DNA of 13,473 nucleotides. Source: Treponema sp. GTDB taxonomy: Bacteria; Spirochaetota; Spirochaetia; Treponematales; Treponemataceae. The notes beneath the pieces are model-generated. The model worked only from the letters and a program-made list of their open reading frames with translations, made no database searches and was not told the DNA's origin. Below, in pieces: positions 1 through 6,770 of this stretch. The stretch lies in assembly GCA_023231445.1 (NCBI GenBank), contig JALNVF010000088.1:1-13473 (forward strand), given 5' to 3'. The position numbers and the translations under genes were made by a program. The stretch's first letter is position 1, and the number at the start of each line of letters is the position of its first letter.

Positions 1-504
1 TACTGCTTCCATAGGTTCCGGTTCCGCATACCTGCAGTTAAAACTGCCGGAGGAAAACGGTGTCCGCACTATACCGATATCTATTATTCCCTTTTCCAGC
101 ATGTCTATAATTGCAAACGTATTTCCCTCATGCAGTTCGAACCTGATATCGGGATAATGTTTTGTGAATTCCAGCATATGCCCGTCAGGAATAATTCCGC
201 CGGAAGACGATATTGCACCGATAGAGAGTACTCCTTTCATTCCTCTCCCGAAATTCTGTATTTCCCGTTCCGTGGCAGTTGTCATTGCAAGAATCTGTTC
301 CGCCCGTCTGTACAAAAGCCTTCCGGCATCAGTGAGTTCTGCGCTGCGGGGCCCCCTTTTTACAAGTGTGACGCCAAGTTCCTTTTCCAGTGTGCTCAGT
401 TCGTAGCTGAGCGGCGGCTGAGCCATGTGCAGTTTGTCTGCCGCTGCCGTTATCTGATGTTCTTCCGCTATAACCGTGAAATATTTTAACTGCTTAAGAT
501 TCAT
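1..504 (-). CDS. LysR-type transcriptional regulator, N-terminal part (cut by window edge)
   Basis: The reverse strand reads open from an ATG at 504-502 to the window edge, giving the first 168 residues; LysR proteins are usually about 290-300 residues, so the C-terminal part lies outside. Residues 1-60 form the winged helix-turn-helix: MNLKQLKYFTVIAEE, then an ITAAADKLHMAQPPLSYEL stretch (the classic 'AA..L..sQpalS.qi..LE' LysR signature), then LEKELGVTLVKR. A linker helix follows, and from about residue 88 the periplasmic-binding-protein-like effector domain begins (GVLSIGAISSSGGIIP, later DIGIVRTPF). A GGGAG ribosome site lies 8-9 bases before the ATG. The gene is divergent from the ABC exporter genes, the usual layout for a LysR regulator and its target, so control of that exporter is likely. 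The effector cannot be told from the sequence. The family call is very secure. Confidence 0.95.
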   Translation of the reverse strand, partial: MNLKQLKYFTVIAEEHQITAAADKLHMAQPPLSYELSTLEKELGVTLVKRGPRSAELTDAGRLLYRRAEQILAMTTATEREIQNFGRGMKGVLSIGAISSSGGIIPDGHMLEFTKHYPDIRFELHEGNTFAIIDMLEKGIIDIGIVRTPFSSGSFNCRYAEPEPMEAV

Positions 505-523
505 GCATGCTCCCTGCCATATA

Positions 524-551
524 ATTATTGTATATATTACACATAAAACAA
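524..551 (-). promoter_or_regulatory. possible promoter of the LysR gene
   Basis: On the minus strand TTGTTT (551-546) is followed after 16 bases by AATAAT (529-524). This would start transcription about 13 bases before the LysR ATG. It is weaker than the promoter on the other strand and is proposed mainly because its -35 element coincides with one arm of the dyad at 543-564, as expected in an autoregulated divergent LysR region. Confidence 0.3.
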
Positions 552-564
552 GTATTTGTTATAT
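543..564. promoter_or_regulatory. imperfect 22-bp dyad, candidate LysR operator
   Basis: The sequence has arms ATAaAACAA and TTGTTaTAT around a GTAT centre: eight of nine arm positions pair, and the inner five (547-551 with 556-560) pair perfectly. It lies between the divergent LysR and exporter genes, and its arms supply the TTGTT core of the proposed -35 elements on both strands. LysR regulators bind interrupted dyads in such divergent regions; assignment to this regulator is inference. Confidence 0.45.
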
Positions 565-584
565 ATCAGCATGTTCAGTATACT
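556..584 (+). promoter_or_regulatory. sigma-70-type promoter of the ABC exporter genes
   Basis: TTGTTA (556-561) and TATACT (579-584) are separated by exactly 17 bases, each matching the consensus at four or five of six positions. Transcription would start near 591, leaving a leader of about 20 bases that carries the ribosome site GGACAGGAG just before the ATG at 611. The -35 element overlaps the right arm of the dyad at 543-564, suggesting direct control by the divergent LysR protein. Confidence 0.6.
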
Positions 585-610
585 GTTCCGGATACGGACA
601 GGAGAATACC

Positions 611-2338
611 ATGTTCAAACTATTGAAATATCTGAAGCACTATAAAAAAGAATCTGTCCTTTCGCCGCTTTTCAAACTGCTTGAAGCGGCGTTTGAACTG
701 CTCGTCCCGCTCGTTATGGCATCAATCATCGACACGGGGATTGCTTCGGGAAATCGCAGGTATATTTACAGCCGCGCAGTGCTGCTCGTCCTTATGGGAT
801 TTGTAGGTTTGTGCAGTGCCATTACTGCGCAGTATTTTGCATCAAAGGCTGCCGCAGGATTCGGCACGGAACTGCGCAACGATTTCTTCCGCCATATACT
901 GGGACTGTCCCGTACCGAGACTGACCGTATCGGAAAGGCTACGCTTATTACACGGATGACGAACGACTCCAGTCAGATTCAGAACGGCGTGAATATGTTT
1001 TTCCGCCTCGTTCTCCGTTCTCCGTTCATTGTGTTCGGCGCAATGGTTATGGCATACTTTATAGACGGACGGGAAGGTTTGCTTTTTACGGCCGTGATTG
1101 CAGTGCTGTTCGTGATCGTCTTTTTTATCATGAGAAAAACGGTCTCGCTGTATCGTCTTGTACAGAAAAAACTTGACGGCCTTCTCAGAAGCACGTCGGA
1201 AAATCTTGAGGGCGTTCGTGTTATCCGCGCATTCAGAAGAGAGAATTCCGAAAAAGAATCATACAAGAATGCGGCAGAATCGCTTTCTGAAGAACAGATC
1301 CTGGTCGGGAAAATTTCCGCACTTATGAATCCGCTCACGTATGCGGTTATAAACCTTGCACTTGTCGCCGTTCTGCAGACTGGGGCCGTTCATGTACATA
1401 CCGGCCGCCTTACGCAGGGGCAGGTTGTTGCACTTGTCAATTATATTTCACAGATCCTTGTGGAACTGCTTAAACTTGCCAATCTGATAATTCTTCTGTC
1501 AAAGGCATCCGCGTGTGCGAAACGGATCAACGAACTGTTTGCCGTTACCAATTCCATGTCCGATGGAACCGTTGATGCAGCACAGGCTGTGCCGTCCGTT
1601 GAATTCAGAAATGTCGGATTTACCTATCCGGGATCCGCCTCCGAATCACTGAGCGGAATAAATTTTACTGCTGAACCAGGTGAGACAGTCGGAATTATCG
1701 GCGGAACGGGATCCGGCAAGACGACCCTTGCGGATCTTATCATGCGTTTTTACGATACGGGAAGGGGAGAGGTTCTTGTCGGCGGCAGGAACATCAGGGA
1801 CTATACGCTGGAGTCGCTGCGGAAATGTGTCGGCATTGTTGAACAGCATACAGAGCTTTTTTCAGGAACGATCAGGGAAAACCTTATGTGGGGAGACAGT
1901 GAAGCGGATGATGCCGCTCTCGTGAAAGCCGCACGGACAGCACAGGCTTCTGAGGTGATAGCGTCAAAGAACGGCACCTTTGATTCGCCTGTCGAACAGC
2001 TGGGGCGTAATTTTTCCGGCGGACAGAAACAGCGTCTGTCGATTGCCCGTACACTCGTCCGCCGTCCCCGTATACTCATTCTCGACGATTCTTCGTCTGC
2101 CCTTGATTTTGCAACGGATGCTTCGCTCCGCAGGGCAATAAGAACTGACTGTGAAGGCGTGACCGTGTTTATTATTTCACAGCGTGTCACGACGATTAAG
2201 AACGCCGGGCGTATTATCGTGCTCGACGACGGGAAAATGGCAGGCTGCGGCTCTCACGCGGAATTGCTGCGGAATTGTCCGCTGTACAGGGAAATCTGTC
2301 TGTCGCAGTTGTCGGAAAAGGAGGCAGCAGGTATATGA
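611..2338 (+). CDS. ABC exporter subunit with degenerate nucleotide site (heterodimeric, multidrug-type)
   Basis: A 575-residue half-transporter of the type IV ABC exporter fold. Residues about 1-310 form the six-helix membrane domain; the rest is the nucleotide-binding domain. Walker A is GGTGSGKT at 364-371, the signature is FSGGQ at 468-472, and Walker B ends ILDD at 490-493. The residue after the Walker B Asp is Asp493, not the catalytic Glu, and the switch-loop position is Gln524 (ISQR), not His. Both changes mark the degenerate subunit of heterodimeric exporters such as TM287/288 and BmrCD (established family knowledge). The start at 611 is chosen over in-frame upstream ATGs such as 476 because it has an AGGAG site and keeps the promoter outside the gene. 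Its TGA overlaps the ATG of the partner subunit. The substrate is unknown; a drug or amphiphile is only the family default. Confidence 0.93.
   Translation: MFKLLKYLKHYKKESVLSPLFKLLEAAFELLVPLVMASIIDTGIASGNRRYIYSRAVLLVLMGFVGLCSAITAQYFASKAAAGFGTELRNDFFRHILGLSRTETDRIGKATLITRMTNDSSQIQNGVNMFFRLVLRSPFIVFGAMVMAYFIDGREGLLFTAVIAVLFVIVFFIMRKTVSLYRLVQKKLDGLLRSTSENLEGVRVIRAFRRENSEKESYKNAAESLSEEQILVGKISALMNPLTYAVINLALVAVLQTGAVHVHTGRLTQGQVVALVNYISQILVELLKLANLIILLSKASACAKRINELFAVTNSMSDGTVDAAQAVPSVEFRNVGFTYPGSASESLSGINFTAEPGETVGIIGGTGSGKTTLADLIMRFYDTGRGEVLVGGRNIRDYTLESLRKCVGIVEQHTELFSGTIRENLMWGDSEADDAALVKAARTAQASEVIASKNGTFDSPVEQLGRNFSGGQKQRLSIARTLVRRPRILILDDSSSALDFATDASLRRAIRTDCEGVTVFIISQRVTTIKNAGRIIVLDDGKMAGCGSHAELLRNCPLYREICLSQLSEKEAAGI
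2318..2324 (+). promoter_or_regulatory. strong ribosome binding site of the second exporter subunit
   Basis: AAGGAGG lies inside the end of the first subunit gene, 10 bases before the ATG at 2335. That ATG overlaps the upstream TGA as ATGA. This fixes the second subunit's start at 2335 rather than at earlier in-frame ATGs, and indicates translational coupling. Confidence 0.75.
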
Positions 2339-4101
2339 TGAAAACTATAAAAACAGGAGCGGTTCAAAAAAGGAAAACAATCGTACGGATCGCCTCACTT
2401 ATGAAACCGTACACCATACTGCTTGTACTGAGTCTGCTGCTTGCGGTCGTTGTAGTCGTATCCACACTGTATATCCCCGTTCTTTCCGGGCGGGCAGTTG
2501 ATGACATTGCCGGTAAAGGCAGAGTTGATTTTACCTCCCTCGGGAAAATACTGCTGAAAATGTGTGCGGTTATCGGGATTACGGCCGTTTCGCAGTGGTG
2601 TATGACGGTACTCACAAATCACGTTGCGTATAAAGTTGTTAAGGATATGCGCACAGCCGCATTCGGAAAAATTCAGCGGCTGCCGCTCAGCTATATCGAT
2701 TCCCACAGCCGCGGCGACATTGTGAGCCGGATTATTACCGATGTCGATCAGTTTTCAGAAGGTCTGCTCATGGGATTTGCACAGTTGTTCACCGGGATAC
2801 TTACTATTCTTGTCACGCTCATATTCATGTTCCGTCTTAATCCGTTCATCACGCTCGTCGTTATAGGAGTAACGCCTGTTTCAATGTTCGTGGCCGCATT
2901 CATTGCAAAAAAGACATACGTACATTTTAAAAACCAGTAGGAAAAACGCGGTGCAGTAACATCAATAGTACAGGAAATGGTCGAAGGCATGTCGTGTGTC
3001 AGAACGTTCAACATGATGGAGAAAGTGTGCCGTAAATTCGACAGAGCCGATGAAGAACTTCGGACCGCCAGTTTTAAAGCGGTGTTTTATTCTTCGGTTA
3101 CGAATCCGGCGACCCGGTTTTGTAATGCGCTTGTGTTTGCCGGGGTGGGAATATTCGGAGCTCTGTCCGCTGTTGCCGGTTCTATTACGATCGGTGAACT
3201 TGCAGCCTTTCTTGGGTATGCATCGCAGTATACAAAGCCTTTCAACGAAATATCCGGCGTCGTTACCGAGCTGCAGAATTCAACCGCATGCGCACAGCGC
3301 CTGTTCGAGCTTATCGACGCGGATGAGATTCCACCAGACAGTTCCTGTGCCGCTGTTCTTACAGGAGTGAAGGGAAACGTATCGCTGAACGACGTTGCGT
3401 TTTCATACGTTCCCGCTGAACCGCTTATCGAAGGTCTGTCACTGAACGTTGCACCGGGACAGCGTATTGCAATTGTTGGTCCTACCGGATGCGGAAAAAC
3501 GACACTTATTAATCTGCTGATGCGTTTTTATGATGTAAACGCAGGTTCCGTGTCCATCGACGGGCACGACATCCGCACGGTGACACGGAACAGTTTACGC
3601 TCTTCCTACGGCATGGTGCTTCAGGATACATGGCTCAAGTACGGAACAGTACGGGAGAATATTACAATGGGAAAACCTGATGCCACGGACGAAGAAACCG
3701 TGCATGCCGCACAGGAAGCATACGCAGACGGATTCATCAGACGTCTGCCGCACGGATACGATACGATTATAGGCGAATCAGGCGATACACTTTCTGCGGG
3801 GCAGAAGCAGCTGCTCTGCATCGCACGCGTAATGCTCGCTGTTCCTCCCATGCTTATCCTTGATGAAGCCACATCGTCCATAGATACGCGTACGGAACTG
3901 TATATTCAGAAGGCGTTCGACAAGCTTATGGAAGGACGGACAAGTTTTGTCGTTGCACACAGGCTTTCTACAATCAGAAATGCGGACAGAATCCTTGTCA
4001 TGAAACACGGGCATATCGTGGAGACAGGAAAACATGAAGAGCTGCTTGCCGCCGGAGGGTTTTACGCAGAGCTGTACAACAGCCAGTTTGAGGCAGTGTA
4101 A
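2335..4101 (+). pseudogene. ABC exporter partner subunit interrupted by an in-frame TAG
   Basis: One continuous frame of 588 codons, normal length for a half-exporter, is broken by a TAG at 2938-2940 (codon 202) in the middle of the membrane domain. The frame does not shift: before the stop it reads YVHFKNQ, after it EKRGAVTSIVQEMVEG, matching the family's long cytoplasmic helix, where a Gln is common at this position. A single CAG-to-TAG change would explain it. The nucleotide domain is intact: Walker A GPTGCGKT (382-389), Q-loop Gln430, Walker B LDE with Glu511, and switch His542. The signature is LSAGQ (486-490) instead of LSGGQ. Thus it has the canonical Glu and His that the upstream subunit lacks, and a weakened signature, exactly reciprocal. 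A fragment restarting at ATG 2977 would lack most of the membrane domain. Readthrough or a sequencing error remain possible. Confidence 0.85.
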
Positions 4102-4137
4102 AAATTAAGTGAGCACTGGATGCATTCAGCAGTGTGA

Positions 4138-4149
4138 GGCTTGTGAGCC
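4138..4149 (+). repeat. left copy of 12-base word GGCTTGTGAGCC
   Basis: This 12-base word is itself a small dyad (GGCT-TGTG-AGCC). It lies between the convergent exporter and LuxR genes. An identical copy in the same orientation is at 12194-12205, on the far side of the AT-rich block. A 12-base match can arise by chance in 13 kb; the positions at both edges are what make it notable. Confidence 0.5.
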
Positions 4150-4163
4150 AGTTGTTCCGTCTG

Positions 4164-4883
4164 CTATATAGTAGTGACGGAGCAGCCGCTGTATCTTATA
4201 AGAAGTTCAGTTTTGTCTGAAACAGAGAGTTTATCGCATATGTCGGATATATCCTTTTGTATGGTGCTGAGCGAACAGCCGAGTTCTGTTGCAATCACGG
4301 TATATTTTTCCCCCTGCAGAATGTATTTTAAGACATCTGTTTCCCTGTCTGAAAGATCATAACGTTTTACGTTGAGTATTTTTTCAGGTACGATGCCTTT
4401 ATTAGTATATAATGGATAGAGAAGATATGCTGCCAGGAAACATATAATAAAAAACGCCGCCAGGTACCATAATGTATGGCAAATATATGAATTATCTCCT
4501 GAAATAAAAAGTAATATAAAAGGAACTGTGAAAAGTGCGAACAGGATATATTTTACTTTTGGTGAAAACAAAAAATTCTGCCTCCAGAAGAAAAGATACG
4601 ACAGGGAAAAAGTAATAAAACCGATAAGCCCTCCCTTTGCCAGTATTACTTCACATCCCCAGAGCATGCAGAGAATCCCATACCCTGTAAAACGGTACTT
4701 TTCAACATAGTTAATTCCAAGAATAATAAATGTTATAACAAAAAGAATACATTCAAGAATGAAACAGAGAAAAGAAACTGATTTATCCTTTTGTAAATAG
4801 GGGATGTTTACTATAAAAACAAATATCCATGCGAGTAATACAATTGAATTAAGAAATATCCATTTTTGTCTGTTATATTTCAT
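4164..4883 (-). CDS. membrane-embedded LuxR-type transcriptional regulator
   Basis: A 239-residue protein with five or six hydrophobic helices in the first 160 residues (about 9-28, 36-58, 66-82, 84-100, 111-128, 137-157). These are followed by a C-terminal LuxR/GerE DNA-binding domain at about 175-233, with the typical LSDRETDVLKYILQG opening and the recognition helix region CSLSTIQKDISDICDKL. There is no receiver domain, so it looks like a one-component regulator that senses at or within the membrane while bound to it. The start lies nine bases after the stop of the preceding minus-strand gene with only a weak ribosome site, which suggests translational coupling. It is divergent from the envelope operon, its most likely target (inference). 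The gene ends in TAG, convergent with the exporter genes. Confidence 0.9.
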   Translation of the reverse strand: MKYNRQKWIFLNSIVLLAWIFVFIVNIPYLQKDKSVSFLCFILECILFVITFIILGINYVEKYRFTGYGILCMLWGCEVILAKGGLIGFITFSLSYLFFWRQNFLFSPKVKYILFALFTVPFILLFISGDNSYICHTLWYLAAFFIICFLAAYLLYPLYTNKGIVPEKILNVKRYDLSDRETDVLKYILQGEKYTVIATELGCSLSTIQKDISDICDKLSVSDKTELLIRYSGCSVTTI

Positions 4884-4892
4884 AATATAAAC

Positions 4893-5444
4893 TTACCATA
4901 TAAGAAACAACGAATCCATTACAGAGATTATTTTATCAAGCTCAGGGCACGGATATATCTGAATGGCAGATATAAGATATTCTTTAAGTTGTTCAAAATC
5001 CCAAGTACCTGTATTCAATGGATTGTATATGCCGTTTATACTATCTTCCATTTTGCTACGGTTATAGCCAGCAAGCATAATGAGCGCAAGAATTTGCATT
5101 CCGTGTGTTATAACAGCAGAATTTCCACCTTCAAGATTCATAAACGGGCGTAACCGCTCATAGACAGATACATCATCTTCCTGACAATGATCTCCAGGAC
5201 CTGTTATACTTTGTTTTTCAGCAAGATAAAGACAGAGATTGCCGAATGCAGAACGCTCGGGCTTTTTACAGCTGGCTGCATATGGAATTGCAGCGATAAG
5301 CTTTGCTGTCTGACTTTGTTGCAGACGATTTGATTCCTGTTTGGTAAGCCGGAAGACGTCCGAAATCTTTTCGCATAAAAACGGCCAGTTTGCCTCTTTT
5401 TCCTCTATTTTTGAACTAATAATAATTGTACTCTGTGTTTTCAT
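4893..5444 (-). CDS. unrecognised soluble 183-aa protein, cotranscribed with the LuxR regulator
   Basis: I do not recognise this family. The chosen start at 5444 gives 183 residues beginning MKTQSTIIISSKIEE; an in-frame ATG at 5483 is rejected because 5444 has an AGGAG five bases upstream and the proposed promoter overlaps the earlier one. There is no signal peptide and no clear membrane helix, so it is probably cytoplasmic and mainly helical. Visible features are a charged N-terminus, a central Gly/Asp/Glu-rich stretch, a hydrophobic helix HGMQILALIMLAGYNRS, and a C-terminal segment with several Tyr and Pro. It sits immediately upstream of the membrane LuxR gene with a nine-base gap, so it may work with that regulator, for example as an accessory or anti-activator; that is inference from position only. 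Confidence 0.75.
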   Translation of the reverse strand: MKTQSTIIISSKIEEKEANWPFLCEKISDVFRLTKQESNRLQQSQTAKLIAAIPYAASCKKPERSAFGNLCLYLAEKQSITGPGDHCQEDDVSVYERLRPFMNLEGGNSAVITHGMQILALIMLAGYNRSKMEDSINGIYNPLNTGTWDFEQLKEYLISAIQIYPCPELDKIISVMDSLFLIW

Positions 5445-5449
5445 ACTCT

Positions 5450-5454
5450 CTCCT
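5450..5454 (-). promoter_or_regulatory. ribosome binding site that fixes the start at 5444
   Basis: On the minus strand AGGAG lies five bases before the ATG at 5444. No comparable site precedes the longer in-frame start at 5483, so the shorter protein is preferred. Confidence 0.6.
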
Positions 5455-5474
5455 GTAAAGCATATCATAATATT

Positions 5475-5503
5475 ATTATACAAATTGATTTATGTAAATA
5501 GAA
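5475..5503 (-). promoter_or_regulatory. probable promoter of the unknown/LuxR gene pair
   Basis: A perfect TATAAT -10 element on the minus strand (5480-5475) is preceded, after 17 bases, by TTCTAT (5503-5498), a weak -35. Transcription would start near 5468, about 24 bases before the ATG at 5444. The weak -35 is consistent with an activator-dependent promoter, but the surrounding sequence is very AT-rich and TATAAT can occur by chance. Confidence 0.4.
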
Positions 5504-5667
5504 TAAATAATATAAGATACAGTAATGCTACACATGTATAGTATATTATATATATATATCCATATTTTATATAAATATGTAAAGACAGAAATATTGTTTG
5601 TTTGAATTTAACATATAAAATTAAGTATAGAGTTTTACAGGAACTATTGGACTTCAATTGTAAATGA

Positions 5668-5688
5668 CTATCACGCTTTTTGTGATAG
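5668..5688. repeat. perfect inverted repeat CTATCAC-N7-GTGATAG
   Basis: Seven-base arms pair perfectly around a T-rich seven-base loop. No T-run follows on either strand, so it is not an ordinary intrinsic terminator. It lies within the divergent region between the membrane LuxR gene pair and the operon, so an operator for that or another dimeric regulator is plausible (inference). Confidence 0.5.
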
Positions 5689-5856
5689 CTAATATATTGG
5701 TAAAAATTTTTGTTTATATGCATACTAAATGTAACAATTATAACTTTTAATATTTTGGAATTTTGTATTTTTGGCTTTTTAGAGAAGTCAATATTAAAAA
5801 GTTTTGTATTCCTGTGTGATTAATTTGTTGGATATGTTTATTCTTGCAAAAAAAAT

Positions 5857-6009
5857 ATGGATAAATTATACAGCGTTTTACTTTTAACTGTGTATTCTTT
5901 TGTTCTTTTTACAGGTACATACAGCATTATTTTGACTTTTTGTTTTTATCTGGTAATAGAAATATTGAATTTTTTATCTTCAAATAAAAATGTCAGGAGC
6001 AGAGGATGA
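5857..6009 (+). CDS. candidate 50-aa hydrophobic small protein (uncertain)
   Basis: A short frame begins at ATG 5857 (MDKLYSVLLLTVYSFV) and ends with TGA 6007-6009, overlapping the ATG of the next gene as ATGA. Residues about 4-40 are almost entirely hydrophobic, enough for one or two membrane helices, and the end is short and basic (NKNVRSRG). Against it: there is no recognisable ribosome site, a promoter-like element for the operon lies inside it, and T-rich DNA naturally translates to hydrophobic residues. The stop-start overlap matches the style of the other operon junctions, which is why it is listed. Confidence 0.2.
   Translation: MDKLYSVLLLTVYSFVLFTGTYSIILTFCFYLVIEILNFLSSNKNVRSRG
5932..5959 (+). 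promoter_or_regulatory. probable promoter of the seven-gene envelope operon
   Basis: TTGACT (5932-5937), a near-consensus -35, is followed after 16 bases by TAATAG (5954-5959), which is preceded by TGG in extended -10 style. Transcription would begin near 5966, giving a leader of about 40 bases with AGGAG at 5995-5999, six bases before the ATG at 6006. Confidence 0.5.
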
Positions 6010-6770
6010 AAAAAATAGTTATATTCCTGTGTATAGGAATTTATGCAACTATGAATGCGGTAGCGGCACCGTATGTCTTTGATCAAAAAGTTATACAGGA
6101 CATCTACCGTTTTAAGCAGGAATTATATCTTCTTCCTGAAAGTACAGACTATAAAAAATTTATAGATAATTTTTTAAGCAAAGAGGAATGCAAAGAACTG
6201 CCGCCGCAGGAATTGTATACGGTAAGGAATATAGCGGCAGTTGAACGCTTAAATTTCTTAGATAGCACTGAGAATCAAAAAGGAAATTATTATATATTGG
6301 ACAGCAGGTACCATGAAAGCAGTGAATTTATGAAATCAGAAAAGAACCTGTCGGAATGGTTTTTGGTTTCCTTTGCAGATGTCGAATCCCGGCTTATAAA
6401 TTATGCAGCCGGAGGTGAAATGTACCGGATATCTATGGAAGCAAAATCATTCTATGAAAAAGCTTTGCGGCAAAATAAAAAATTTTCTTACGGATACATC
6501 GGTTATGCATCCTGGCTTTTTTTTGCACCTGCAGTTGCCGGCGGTGGATATGATGCAGCATTAAAACAGTTTGGTAAAGCTATTAAAAATGCAGATACAG
6601 ATTTTGATATCTATATAGCGTTGATATATCGTTCTCAGGTGTATTATAAAATGGGAAAAAGCGTTGAATGTAAAAAAGATTTAAAAACAGCCCATGATAT
6701 ATATGGTACTGAAAAATTAACAGACACAGTGAGAGTGAAAAATGAAAAAGGTAAGTCTCTTTTTGAGTGA
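6006..6770 (+). CDS. secreted TPR-like protein, first gene of the envelope operon
   Basis: A 254-residue protein with a clear signal peptide (MKKIVIFLCIGIYATMNAVA, likely cut after residue 20) and no lipobox Cys, so probably a soluble periplasmic protein. The C-terminal half (about 140-235) has helical repeats of the tetratricopeptide type: AKSFYEKALRQNKKFSYGYIGYASWL, then a loop with APAVAGGGY (174-182) leading into DAALKQFGKAI, then YIALIYRSQVYYKMGK. The N-terminal half is helical and not recognised. The ATG has AGGAG six bases upstream. The next gene starts inside its last 29 bases. TPR proteins hold partners together, so a scaffold or cargo-binding role for the following transport genes is a reasonable inference. 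Confidence 0.8.
   Translation: MKKIVIFLCIGIYATMNAVAAPYVFDQKVIQDIYRFKQELYLLPESTDYKKFIDNFLSKEECKELPPQELYTVRNIAAVERLNFLDSTENQKGNYYILDSRYHESSEFMKSEKNLSEWFLVSFADVESRLINYAAGGEMYRISMEAKSFYEKALRQNKKFSYGYIGYASWLFFAPAVAGGGYDAALKQFGKAIKNADTDFDIYIALIYRSQVYYKMGKSVECKKDLKTAHDIYGTEKLTDTVRVKNEKGKSLFE

Larger units (their letters stand above)
5445..6005. other. 560-bp AT-rich divergent control region
   Basis: This stretch separates the LuxR pair from the envelope operon. It contains long A/T tracts and TA-dinucleotide runs (around 5535-5580), a perfect 7-bp dyad at 5668-5688, promoter-like elements near each end, and a possible short hydrophobic reading frame at 5857-6009. Apart from that candidate no convincing gene is visible; a 77-codon minus-strand frame at 5490-5723 looks like a by-product of AT-rich sequence. 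The length is large for these compact surroundings and could hold several operators or a small RNA. Confidence 0.55.

Noticed and set aside
130..489. Plus-strand open frames opposite the LysR gene
   Set aside because: They are antisense to an obvious LysR coding sequence and show no recognisable protein features.
476..610. Upstream extension of the first exporter subunit to an ATG at 476
   Set aside because: It would overlap the divergent LysR gene and swallow the promoter; the extra 45 residues do not resemble the family, while 611 has a good ribosome site.
2938..2940. Genome-wide reassignment of TAG to an amino acid, or pyrrolysine insertion
   Set aside because: Three other genes here end plausibly in TAG, and extension of the LuxR gene past its TAG would run into the convergent exporter gene; ABC exporters are not known pyrrolysine proteins.
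4114..4134. Hairpin CACTG-N11-CAGTG between the convergent genes as a terminator
   Set aside because: The five-base stem is short, the loop is long, and no T-run follows on either strand.
5490..5723. 77-codon minus-strand frame in the AT-rich region
   Set aside because: The residues are a monotonous Ile/Tyr/Leu/Lys mix from TA-rich DNA, there is no ribosome site, and it overlaps the likely promoter of the 183-aa gene.
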